Assembly (NCBI GenBank): GCA_965237775.1
Contig: OZ250155.1
Span: forward strand, 4,278,001 to 4,342,000
From: CATOSP01 sp965237775
GTDB lineage: Bacteria; Chloroflexota; Dehalococcoidia; Lucifugimonadales; UBA3495
Direction of reading: 5' to 3'
DNA: 64,000 nt
The position numbers and the translations under genes were made by a program. Numbering within the stretch: position 1 is the first letter of the stretch; each line of letters opens with the position of its first letter. Below the pieces are notes generated by a model. That model had not been told where the DNA came from, ran no database searches, and saw nothing but the letters and a program-made list of their open reading frames with translations. This document shows, piece by piece, positions 33,876 through 41,533 of the stretch.

Positions 33876-34652
33876 TCATTCTCGGCAGATATCCTTATGT
33901 ACATCCATGCGTCCACTTAGCCCAGCGACGTCAAACTCGGCATCATAGTGTCGCCCTCGATAATCCCATAACCTCATGAATAAGATTTCGGACAATAAAG
34001 CCTGCTCGACAAACTTCCATCCCGATTGCATGAAAGTGGATTCGTTCGTCGTTGATTCGTTCCATCTTGCCTTCACTGGCGTACCATCATCCCAACGCAA
34101 CCGACTGTCGAAATGGTCGTCCGTTCCACCCATGTACTGACCCCAATTGACAAAAACTTCAGTTTCCCCTTTAGACCTACACCGTACCGCCAAGAGCGGT
34201 TTCTTCGCGTCTCCGCCAAGGTTGTGCTCCCGCGCTACGCTTACAAAGGCAACACTGACTTCATCTGTGAGTGAATCTATTCGACGGTCTGAAGGTGTCC
34301 AATAGTTCAATACAAAAGGGGTGGGGATCGAGGTGGGAACCAAGTTGGGGGAAGGTGTGTGTGCGAGTGTCGCGGTTGGAGTAGGCACAGGCGTATATGT
34401 AGGCAACGGGGTGTACGTGGGCTGTGGCGTATACGTCGGGGCTGGTGTGTAAGTCGGTAGGGGTGTCGGCGTATCTGTAGGTACAGGAGTCCGGGTTGGC
34501 GTCGGGTCGACCGTTGGAGTGGGTATCGGAGTCTGAGTAGGGACCGCCGCTGCCGTCGAAGGCGGTACATCCGTGGGATCAGGAGTCGAAGTAGAATCAG
34601 TGGCGCACCCCAGGCCCACTACCGTCACCAATGCCAATATTCTCAAGGCCAT
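33876..34652 (-). CDS. Lipoprotein with long Pro/Thr repeat linker
   Basis: 258 residues starting MALRILALVTVVGLGC; lipobox VGLGC. A linker of about 100 residues follows, with tandem PTYTP-type units (PAPTYTP, PQPTYTP, PLPTYTP, PVPTPT), a style common in Chloroflexota wall-spanning lipoproteins. The C-terminal 140-residue domain has RCRSKGETEVFVNWGQYMGG and DSRLRWDDGTPVKARWNES and resembles small uncharacterised beta domains. The frame is open upstream into an integrase fragment; I treat these as separate because the signal peptide starts here. Start ATG has only AAGGTA just before it. Confidence 0.75.
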   Translation of the reverse strand: MALRILALVTVVGLGCATDSTSTPDPTDVPPSTAAAVPTQTPIPTPTVDPTPTRTPVPTDTPTPLPTYTPAPTYTPQPTYTPLPTYTPVPTPTATLAHTPSPNLVPTSIPTPFVLNYWTPSDRRIDSLTDEVSVAFVSVAREHNLGGDAKKPLLAVRCRSKGETEVFVNWGQYMGGTDDHFDSRLRWDDGTPVKARWNESTTNESTFMQSGWKFVEQALLSEILFMRLWDYRGRHYDAEFDVAGLSGRMDVHKDICRE

Positions 34653-34973
34653 TACCTTGACGGCTGCCTCCCCTAATATTGGCAAGAATTCCTTGCGTTT
34701 CGCAGCCAGTGGGCCACCGCCAGACCGGGTCAGTTTGAGGTTGGAGAGATCAGCTTCCCGCGCCTCTGCGAGGGAGACCACCGGCAAACCGCCCAGCCCC
34801 AGGTTGCGCCGTTTCCCGTTCACCACGATACGCTGCACCCACGGCCTAGCCCCGGAATCGTCCACCCGGTGGTAGAGACCGTTCCCATCGGCGTGCATAC
34901 CCAGATTCTTCTCAGCACGGACCTTGGCTGCGGATAATGCGCTTCGAGGATGCCGCCCGGACTTGACGGTCAT
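34653..34973 (-). pseudogene. P4-type tyrosine integrase, N-terminal arm-binding fragment
   Basis: The first 100 codons read as the DUF4102 arm-type DNA-binding domain of tRNA-targeting phage-P4-like integrases: LGMHADGNGLYHRVDDSG, WVQRIVVNGKRRNLGLGG and SLAEAREAD. The core-binding and catalytic domains are absent; the frame passes directly into the lipoprotein. The 5' end lies 172 bases from the 3' end of tRNA-Thr in the orientation expected for an integrase next to its attachment site. A relic of the integration event. Confidence 0.8.
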
Positions 34974-35142
34974 GCTGGCACGGGTTGAGGCGCCATTTTG
35001 AATACCATTTTCTGTGCGACTATAAATTACACTATACTATTGGATGCGCTGGGATGCGACTTATTCAATCTGTGGCATCGTAGCTGAAACTTGGCAATTT
35101 GGCTGGATATCTGGGTTTTGAAGCTGTCGAAAGTCGGGGAAA

Positions 35143-35158
35143 TGGAGCCGGTGAGGGG
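35143..35158. repeat. att-like site inside the tRNA-Thr 3' end (proximal end of element)
   Basis: TGGAGCCGGTGAGGGG, the inverse of the encoded CCA, acceptor and T-stem bases. A perfect second copy lies at 32556-32571 in the same orientation, as expected after site-specific integration. Confidence 0.8.
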
Positions 35159-35217
35159 ATTCGAACCCTTGACCTGCGGTTTACGAAACCGCTGCTCTAC
35201 CACTGAGCTACACCGGC
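35143..35217 (-). tRNA. tRNA-Thr (anticodon CGT)
   Basis: Acceptor GCCGGTG / CACCGGC, D arm AGCTCAGTGGTAGAGC, anticodon stem GCGGT/ACCGC around TTCGTAA (anticodon CGU), and T arm AAGGG-TTCGAAT-CCCCT. CCA encoded. Reads ACG codons. Its 3' end is the attachment site of the adjacent element and is restored intact. Confidence 0.95.
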
Positions 35218-35364
35218 CCATGCGCGATTAACCGCTACCCAGTCATTTTAACCCACCTTGCCAATCTGACGCCATTCCGAGCCGGACCATCTGTTGCGGA
35301 AGAGTCGAATGCCTACTGACAGAGTCCGGTTGATAACAGTACACTTAACATCTAAATTCAGGCC

Positions 35365-35571
35365 ATGAACGGAAGGGAATTCGTCAGGCGAGTCAGGCAG
35401 TATGCCAGAAGTCATCGGCTAACGTTTGACTATGATCCGCGCAAGGGTAAAGGAAGCCATGGAGAAGTGAGCCTGGGCATTTTCCGGACCACAGTACAAT
35501 ACGGAGAACTGTCTCCAGGCATGCTCGCCAGCATGTTGAGGGATCTGAACATTGACCGGAGGGACTTCTGA
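35365..35571 (+). CDS. hicA: HicA-type toxin (mRNA interferase family)
   Basis: 68 residues. The double-stranded-RNA-binding-like HicA fold is recognisable in GREFVRRVRQYARSHRLTF, KGKGSHGEVSLG with the catalytic His in GSH (about 32), and TTVQYGELSPGMLASMLRDLNI. It would cleave mRNA when free of antitoxin. Toxin first with antitoxin three bases downstream is the usual hic order. The ATG has weak ribosome-site support. It lies just outside the tRNA-Thr-bounded element. Confidence 0.83.
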   Translation: MNGREFVRRVRQYARSHRLTFDYDPRKGKGSHGEVSLGIFRTTVQYGELSPGMLASMLRDLNIDRRDF

Positions 35572-35574
35572 ATC

Positions 35575-36027
35575 GTGCGATACGCATTCCCTTGCAATCT
35601 CATCCTAGATCGCATGGAAGAGCAGGCAACCGGCAGGGAAGCCTACGTTGTGAGCTTCCCAGATGTGTACGGCGCGAATACCGGTGGTTGGTCTTGGACG
35701 GAGGCCCTAGAGATGGCTGAGGACTGCCTTGGAGTGGCCCTGGGAATGTACGTCAAGGGTGACGAAGACTTGCCCTTGCCCAGCCTGCTCGTCGAAGGGC
35801 AGGTGCTAATCGCGGTCCCGCCGATTGTCGCTGCGAAATTGGCGCTCTATTCGGCGATGCGTAACCAAGGAATTACCAAAGCCGTCCTCGCCTGCCGCTT
35901 ACGAATCGGCGATGAGGCCGTGCGGAAACTGGTCGACCCAGGGTACCGCTCTCATCTGACCCAGGTGGAAAAGGCGTTAAGAGCGGTGGGCCGCACTCTC
36001 GTAATCGAGGATGGGCCGGCAACCTGA
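35575..36027 (+). CDS. hicB: HicB-type antitoxin
   Basis: 150 residues starting at GTG with GGAGG 11 bases upstream inside hicA. The N-terminal partial RNase H fold reads AYVVSFPDVYGANTGGWSWTEALEMAEDCLGVAL, which matches the HicB core. The C-terminal half is a helix-turn-helix (YSAMRNQGITKAVLACRLRIGDEAVRKLVD) that could bind the hic promoter and autorepress. It probably neutralises HicA in a complex. Confidence 0.85.
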   Translation: MRYAFPCNLILDRMEEQATGREAYVVSFPDVYGANTGGWSWTEALEMAEDCLGVALGMYVKGDEDLPLPSLLVEGQVLIAVPPIVAAKLALYSAMRNQGITKAVLACRLRIGDEAVRKLVDPGYRSHLTQVEKALRAVGRTLVIEDGPAT

Positions 36028-36073
36028 TCCAGGTCTCGGCCCAGTCCTCGAATGCGACATGCCCCGTTGGCCT

Positions 36074-36946
36074 CTACTCCTGCATGAAACCCACTATCGC
36101 CTCGTAGGTAGCGTCGGGTAGCTCCTCGGCCAGAAAGTGACCGGCGGGCAGGGAGAATCCCCGCAAGTTGGTCGCGTACTCGCTCCAGACTTCCAACACG
36201 TTTTGGGTGCGGCCCACGTATCCTGTCTCACTCCATAGCGCCAGCATTGGACAGGTGACTTTATTATCGAAGTCCGCCTCGTCATGCACCAGGTCGATGC
36301 TCGCGCCCGCCCGGTAGTCCTCGCATGTCGCGTGGATCGTCCCCGGATCGCAGAAACACCGCACGTACTGTTCCACGGCTTCGGGCGGGAAGATGGTCTC
36401 CGCATTGGCTCCGCGAGTGAACCGAGTACGAATAAAGTAGTCGGCGGCGCCCCCTATCATTCTCTCCGGGAAGTCGTAGGGTTGGATGAGGAAGAACCAG
36501 TGGTAGGTGTTGGTGGCCATCTCCTTGTTCACGATCTGGAACATCTTGTGAGTCGGTATGATATCCAGCGTCGCGAGTTTCAGCACTCTGTCCGAATGGT
36601 CCTTGGTGAGCCGGTGTGAGACCCGCGCTCCCCGGTCATGGCCGACCAGCAAGAAAGTGTCGAAGCCCAGTTGGGTCATAACTTCCGCTTGGTCCCGCGC
36701 CATCTCCCGCTTGGAATAGATAAGATGCCCGGGGTCTCCGTGGGGCTTGCTGCTATCCCCGTAACCCCGTAGATCAGGAGCGACCACGGTGAAGTCCTCC
36801 GCCAGCCTAGGCGCGATCTTGTGCCACATTACGTGTGACTGAGGGTATCCGTGGAGCATAAGCAGGGGAGGCCCTGACCCTCCCTTTACCAGGTTGATGG
36901 TTGCGCCGCTGGTCTCGATCTGAAGCTCGTCGAACCCTTCGAACAT
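36074..36946 (-). CDS. Fluoroacetate/haloacetate dehalogenase-like alpha/beta hydrolase
   Basis: 290 residues. The full residue set described for fluoroacetate dehalogenases is present at matching spacing: nucleophile Asp104 with Arg105 and Arg108 (GHDRGARVSHR), Asp128, halide-pocket His149-Trp150 (NTYHWFF), a Tyr at about 211 (CEDYRAGASIDL) and base His270 (AGHFLAEE). It would displace fluoride or chloride from haloacetates; epoxide hydrolysis is the alternative in this superfamily. TAGGAGG precedes the ATG. It is transcribed divergently from a flavin monooxygenase gene. Confidence 0.82.
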   Translation of the reverse strand: MFEGFDELQIETSGATINLVKGGSGPPLLMLHGYPQSHVMWHKIAPRLAEDFTVVAPDLRGYGDSSKPHGDPGHLIYSKREMARDQAEVMTQLGFDTFLLVGHDRGARVSHRLTKDHSDRVLKLATLDIIPTHKMFQIVNKEMATNTYHWFFLIQPYDFPERMIGGAADYFIRTRFTRGANAETIFPPEAVEQYVRCFCDPGTIHATCEDYRAGASIDLVHDEADFDNKVTCPMLALWSETGYVGRTQNVLEVWSEYATNLRGFSLPAGHFLAEELPDATYEAIVGFMQE

Positions 36947-37051
36947 GGTGTGGCCTCCTAACGGTTTCGTCTCCGTTCGTCTGACATCGCCCGGTCGATG
37001 CCGAATATATATAATGACCCCACTACATGCAATATGAAACGGGGTAAACCC

Positions 37052-38011
37052 ATGACACCTGTTAGTAATTTTGGAGTCCTATTGCCGACCAGGGGCGTGC
37101 TGGTGTACGCCGGGGGCGGCGGGCCAAGGACCGAACTGGTCTGGCAGATGGCGGAAACCGCCGAGCGGGCCGGGTACGACTCTGTCTGGGTCGGCGATAG
37201 CATTACGTCCAAGCCCAGGCTGGAGCCTCTGACCGCGATGGCGGCCATCGCAGCCCGCACTCAACGGGTAAAAATCGGGACCGCCATCTTGCTCAACGCG
37301 CTGCGTCACCCCGTACACCTGGCCCACGCCGCCGCGACCATAGACAACATCTCCGCCGGCCGTACGCTTCTGGGTGTAGGCGCGGGACGCAGCAACACCC
37401 AGAAGTTCGTCGATGAACACGATGCCGTTGGAGTCCCCATTCAGGAGAGGGCTTCCAGGATGGAGGAGAGCATCAAGGTACTGCGGGCCTTGTGGACCGG
37501 CGAGAGCGTGTCGACCGAAGGAGAGTTTTACCCTCTTAACAACGTCACCCTGGAACCGCGCCCAGTTCAGGAGTCTATCCCCATCTGGATATCAAGCAAC
37601 TGGGTGAGGCGGGGCTTGAACCGGGTCGCCGAGCTTGGCGACGCCTGGATAACCAACGTGCCGTCGGTTGATCTGTTTCAACAGTGCTGGGAGAGGATCG
37701 AAGACCGGGCCGGGGAAATCGGCAAAGACCCTGAGAAAATTGGCCGTTGCCTCTACATCTCGGTGAATCTGAACGAGGAAGCCGAAGCGCTGTCGGAGGG
37801 CGACAAGTTTATGCAAGCCTACTACAGCGTGCCCTACGAGACTATCAGCAAGCAGTTGTTATGCGTGTTCGGCCCGCCGGAGAAATGTATCGAGGCCATC
37901 CAGAGCTACAAAGAGGCCGGGGCGGATTACTTCATAGTCAGGTTCGCTTCGCCGCGCCAGATGGACCAGATGGCCCGCTTCACCGATGAAGTGCTTCCCT
38001 TGGTCCGCTGA
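37052..38011 (+). CDS. LLM-class flavin-dependent oxidoreductase (F420/FMN, luciferase-like)
   Basis: 319 residues from MTPVSNFGVLLPTRG. Longer starts (36998, 37034) are in frame, but the sequence GAATATATATAATGAC near 37003-37013 looks like a -10 region, so they are probably upstream of the transcript. TIM-barrel luciferase-like fold: AETAERAGYDSVWVGDS, RVKIGTAILLNALRHPVHLA, GRTLLGVGAGRS and IPIWISSN. It would use FMNH2 or F420H2 for oxygenation or hydride transfer. One of three such genes in the window. It is divergent from the dehalogenase-like gene. Confidence 0.85.
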   Translation: MTPVSNFGVLLPTRGVLVYAGGGGPRTELVWQMAETAERAGYDSVWVGDSITSKPRLEPLTAMAAIAARTQRVKIGTAILLNALRHPVHLAHAAATIDNISAGRTLLGVGAGRSNTQKFVDEHDAVGVPIQERASRMEESIKVLRALWTGESVSTEGEFYPLNNVTLEPRPVQESIPIWISSNWVRRGLNRVAELGDAWITNVPSVDLFQQCWERIEDRAGEIGKDPEKIGRCLYISVNLNEEAEALSEGDKFMQAYYSVPYETISKQLLCVFGPPEKCIEAIQSYKEAGADYFIVRFASPRQMDQMARFTDEVLPLVR

Positions 38012-38024
38012 ACTATCCAGCGGC

Positions 38025-38372
38025 CTAGGCAAACCCCTGGTCCCTGAGCGAGTCCGACATCTCTTGGTCCGCTTCCGCCAATTCCATCTCATCCGCGAAC
38101 AGGTAGACCAAGGACCGCTGGGCGTAGTAGCGTGCGCCTTGGGGGTTTAGCTCGATTGCCCGGGACAAGTCGGATAGGGCCTGCTCGTAATGCCCCACTT
38201 CGTAGAAAGAGAATCCACGGTCGTAATAGGCGTCCGCGAATCCATCGTCCAGCTCGATGGCCCGGTTGTAGTCCGCTATTGCCTTCTCGTAATTTCCGTG
38301 GCGGCTGTAGGTGTTGCCCCGGTCGTGGAACCCGGCGGCGTCCACGGGTTCCTCCGGCAGTCGACGGTTCAC
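38025..38372 (-). CDS. TPR-repeat protein
   Basis: 115 residues, nearly all tetratricopeptide repeats: three units (AAGFHDRGNTYSRHGNYEKA, then ADAYYDRGFSFYEVGHYEQA, then ARYYAQRSLVYLFADEMELA), each followed by the IADYNRAIEL or LSDLSRAIEL helix. No signal peptide. It probably mediates protein contacts. The 3' end faces the flavin monooxygenase gene at 13 bases. Confidence 0.85.
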   Translation of the reverse strand: MNRRLPEEPVDAAGFHDRGNTYSRHGNYEKAIADYNRAIELDDGFADAYYDRGFSFYEVGHYEQALSDLSRAIELNPQGARYYAQRSLVYLFADEMELAEADQEMSDSLRDQGFA

Positions 38373-38855
38373 TGAATCTCCTCCAACCCGTTCCTTCAGT
38401 CAATCATACTCTACCGCCGCGCCCAACGCGGCAGCATCTCAGGCAGGGCAATCGTACCCGGACTGCCATTGCCCCGTCATTCCCGCCGCCTCGTCATTTC
38501 CGCGAAAGGAGACATTTTAATAATCCCCTCTCCCGGAGGGAGAGGGTTAGGGTGAGGGCGTCCTCCGTATCTGGGCGCACTCTGGATTCTCGCTTTCGCG
38601 GGAGTCGCGGAAGGTTACGCAAAGGTCTCCGAAAGCGGGAATCCAGAGCCCGAATCTAACAGTCCCGTCTACTGAAATGGCAGTCGCGAAATCTCAACCC
38701 CGGCCTTCATCGGAATGACGTAGGGACCGGCGTTAGTGCGATAGCCCTGCGTCCTCAACCCACCACCTTGCGCGATCATCAAGCCCGGAGCATACTGGGC
38801 AAAATATCAAGAATTGCGATCCAGCGTACGATTCATCCAATAAGGCGGTCACCGC
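38373..38855. other. Intergenic region of dispersed repeats
   Basis: It holds the repeat at 38475-38586 and an imperfect palindrome, CTGGATTCTCGCTTTCG (38581-) against CGAAAGCGGGAATCCAG (-38647). The remaining 200 bases show no gene, although TAAGGCGGTCACCGC just before the next ATG is a weak leader. Confidence 0.55.
38475..38586. repeat. Dispersed ~112-bp repeat, copy 2
   Basis: Same element as 15299-15410 in the same orientation: GCGAAAGGAGAC, AATAATCCCCTCTC, GAGAGGGTTAGGGTGAGGG, CGTCCTCCGTATCTGGGCGC. Identical for about 40 bases at the right end, diverged in the left half. Confidence 0.85.
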
Positions 38856-40256
38856 ATGGACAAGGCTGATATCCCATTCCTGCCCGTAACCCAACTGTCT
38901 GAATTAATCAAGGACCGCACCGTATCTCCCGTTGAGGTGGCCGAGTCCTACCTGGACCGAATCGAACTGCTGAACGATAGGCTCTACGCCTACCTGACCG
39001 TCTGCCGCGACGAAGCGCTGCAGGCCGCCCGGGAATCGGAGCAGGCCCTGGACAGGGGTGAAAACCTTGGGCCTCTGCACGGCGTTCCCTTCGCCGTGAA
39101 AGACCAGCTCAACACCAATGGGATCCGCACCACGTCGGGCACGCCCATCTTCAACGATTTTGTCCCAGACTACGACGCGACCGTGATCGCAAAGCTCAAG
39201 GCGGCCGGAGCGATTCTCCTGGGCAAGCTCAACATGACCGAGTTTGGCACAACCAGCCTCTCCCACGCCTTCGACACCGCCCGGAACCCCTGGGACCCGG
39301 ACCGCTTCACCGGAGGTTCCAGCAGCGGTTCCGGCGGCGCGACAGCGGCCTTCATGTGCGCCACGTCCCTGGGCGAGGACACCGGCGGCTCAGTCCGCGG
39401 CCCGGCTGCCTGGTGCGGATTGGTCGGTCTAAGGCCGTCCTGGGGCCGGGTAAGCCGTTACGGTCTGAGGTCGGGTATGTGGTCCATGGACACCATTGGG
39501 CCGCTGTCCCGGTCGGTCGAGGACTGCGCCATTACCCTTCAGGCCATCGCCGGGCATGACCCGAACGACCCCTACACCTGGGACTCGCCGGTCCCCAACT
39601 ACCGGGCGAACCTCAATCCCGACCTGTCGGGCAAAAGGATCGGCCTGGTTCGGGAAATGCTCTATACCGACCTGGTGGACCCCGAAGTCCGCGACGCCGT
39701 GGTCCAGGCCGCCAACGCTCTGGCCGAGCTGGGGGCGAACGTCGAAGAGGTCTCCATCCCGCTGACCACCGCCGCCAACACCATCTCAAGCGTGCTCAGG
39801 GTCGAGGCGCCGACCAACAACCGGGACTTGATCCGGAACCGTATCTCCGAGATCAACCACGATAACCGCATCTCCTACCTGACCTGGAGCCTCACCCCCG
39901 CGCTGGCATATTACAAGGCCCTCAAGCTACGGGCGCTTCTGAGGCAGAATATTCTGGACACCCTCTCCGATTATGATGCGCTGGTGATGCCGACCATGGG
40001 GACCGCGGCTCCCAAGGTAGAACCGGACCCAATCATCGACAACAAGGAAAATAGCAACCGCAACCGCTCCGGTATGACCACGCCTTTCAGCTTAGCCAGT
40101 TCCCCCGCACTGAGCATCAACTGTGGGTTCACCTCCGAGGGTCTGCCCATCGGGTTCCAAATCGGCGGCAAGCCGTTCGACGAGCAGACCGTCTTTAACG
40201 TAGCCTACGCCTACGAGCAGGCCACCGACTGGCACACCCGAAGGCCGTCCCTCTAG
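38856..40256 (+). CDS. Amidase (GatA-like amidase signature family)
   Basis: 466 residues. Ser-cisSer-Lys triad is visible: Lys82 (FAVKDQ), the cis-Ser in FTGGSSSGSGG (about 155-157) and nucleophile Ser179 in EDTGGSVRGPA. It hydrolyses an amide; GatA function in the tRNA-dependent amidotransferase is less likely because gatB and gatC are not adjacent and the gene sits among catabolic genes. Followed 56 bases later by a flavin monooxygenase gene on the same strand. Confidence 0.88.
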   Translation: MDKADIPFLPVTQLSELIKDRTVSPVEVAESYLDRIELLNDRLYAYLTVCRDEALQAARESEQALDRGENLGPLHGVPFAVKDQLNTNGIRTTSGTPIFNDFVPDYDATVIAKLKAAGAILLGKLNMTEFGTTSLSHAFDTARNPWDPDRFTGGSSSGSGGATAAFMCATSLGEDTGGSVRGPAAWCGLVGLRPSWGRVSRYGLRSGMWSMDTIGPLSRSVEDCAITLQAIAGHDPNDPYTWDSPVPNYRANLNPDLSGKRIGLVREMLYTDLVDPEVRDAVVQAANALAELGANVEEVSIPLTTAANTISSVLRVEAPTNNRDLIRNRISEINHDNRISYLTWSLTPALAYYKALKLRALLRQNILDTLSDYDALVMPTMGTAAPKVEPDPIIDNKENSNRNRSGMTTPFSLASSPALSINCGFTSEGLPIGFQIGGKPFDEQTVFNVAYAYEQATDWHTRRPSL

Positions 40257-40312
40257 GCCAGGAACAAGACTTAAGGACACGGAAACCGAATAATCTAACC
40301 AGGACACTCACG

Positions 40313-41506
40313 ATGATTAAGCATTTTGGCAGTCTATACGCAGGCCATGTTGACCTTGGCGACATCGGGCTCGAAGCCACTCCGGTCAACGACCGTTGGT
40401 TCGAAAACGACCACCTGGTAACCATATTTGACCGCACCGAACAGTTGGTCACAACCATGGACCGGCTGGGCTATCATAGCTTTTGGGCGGCGGAACACCA
40501 TTTTCAGCGCGAGGGCAACGAAGTCATCCCCAACCTAATAATGCTCTACGTCCACCTGGCCCACCTAACCAAGCGGCTCAAGTTTGGTTGCGGCTTCAAC
40601 ATCAACCCCATGTGGCACCCCCTCCGGTTGGCCGAGGACTTCGCCACAGCCGACATCCTCACCAATGGCCGGGTGATCTTCGGAGTCGGAAGAGGTTATC
40701 ACTCCCGTGAGGTCGACACCTTCGGCGCGCCCAGCACCAACACAGACAGCGACGCCAACCGGGAGCTGTTCGAGGAGCAGGTGGAGATAATCCTGAAGGC
40801 GTTCAACGAGCGATCATTCTCCCATGAGGGCAGGTTCTACAAGCTCCCGCCTGAAGTTCCCTACCGCGGCTATGAGCTAGAGGAGTTGACCCTGGTCCCG
40901 CGCCCGAGGAACCTGCCGGTGGAGATCTGGCAGCCAATGGTCAGCGCAAGCCAACGGGCAATGGACTTCATGGCCAGTCACGACATTCAGGCCATCATCG
41001 GCGGAGGCGCGGTTACCGGCGGGGCATCAGAAGAGGTCATTAAACGGTGGACCGACACGCTGGCCCACCACGGCCGGGAGGTCGAATTGGGAGGCCGTCT
41101 GGTCATCGGCCTATCGACGTTCATCGCCGACAGCGAGCAGGAGACCATCGAGCAGGCCAGAGCCTACCTGGAAGAGGACATGAAGATGTTCGCCCCCCTG
41201 GGCTTCTTCCGGGACCTGACTCCAGATCAGATCATCGCCCTGGGCGACCCCAAACGCGCCCGTTACGCCGGTCTTCCCACTATGGAGGACTTCGTGGCCT
41301 CCAGCGCCTGGCTATGCGGCACCGCTGAGACGGTCACCGAGCGTATCATGGAGATACAGGAGAAATATCCCGGCCTGGAGTACATGCACGTGGGCTGCAA
41401 CCGGATGGGCGCGCCCTTGAGCGTCATGCTGGAGCAGTTGGAGCGCTTCGCCGAGGGCGTCATGCCCCACTTCAATGTCGAGACCCCCGTAGCCGCAGAC
41501 GATTAG
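40313..41506 (+). CDS. LLM-class flavin-dependent oxidoreductase (bacterial luciferase-like)
   Basis: 397 residues. Bacterial luciferase-like barrel: MDRLGYHSFWAAEHHFQ, KRLKFGCGFNINPMWHPLRLAEDFATAD, GRVIFGVGRGYHSREVDTFGAP and EIWQPMVSASQRAM. The EHHF motif is typical of the alkanal/nitrilotriacetate-type branch with FMN. Cotranscription with the amidase upstream is likely, which suggests oxidation of the amide-derived product, but the substrate is unknown. Confidence 0.87.
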   Translation: MIKHFGSLYAGHVDLGDIGLEATPVNDRWFENDHLVTIFDRTEQLVTTMDRLGYHSFWAAEHHFQREGNEVIPNLIMLYVHLAHLTKRLKFGCGFNINPMWHPLRLAEDFATADILTNGRVIFGVGRGYHSREVDTFGAPSTNTDSDANRELFEEQVEIILKAFNERSFSHEGRFYKLPPEVPYRGYELEELTLVPRPRNLPVEIWQPMVSASQRAMDFMASHDIQAIIGGGAVTGGASEEVIKRWTDTLAHHGREVELGGRLVIGLSTFIADSEQETIEQARAYLEEDMKMFAPLGFFRDLTPDQIIALGDPKRARYAGLPTMEDFVASSAWLCGTAETVTERIMEIQEKYPGLEYMHVGCNRMGAPLSVMLEQLERFAEGVMPHFNVETPVAADD

Positions 41507-41533
41507 GCTACAGGGGTCCCAAATCGTAAACGG

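Noticed and set aside
33876..34973. A single 365-residue integrase-lipoprotein fusion
   Set aside because: The second half has its own complete lipoprotein signal starting with ATG at 34652; an internal signal peptide would not work, so two units are reported.
38856..40256. Calling the amidase GatA of the tRNA-dependent amidotransferase
   Set aside because: Signature residues fit any amidase-signature enzyme; no gatB or gatC adjoins, and it pairs with a monooxygenase gene.
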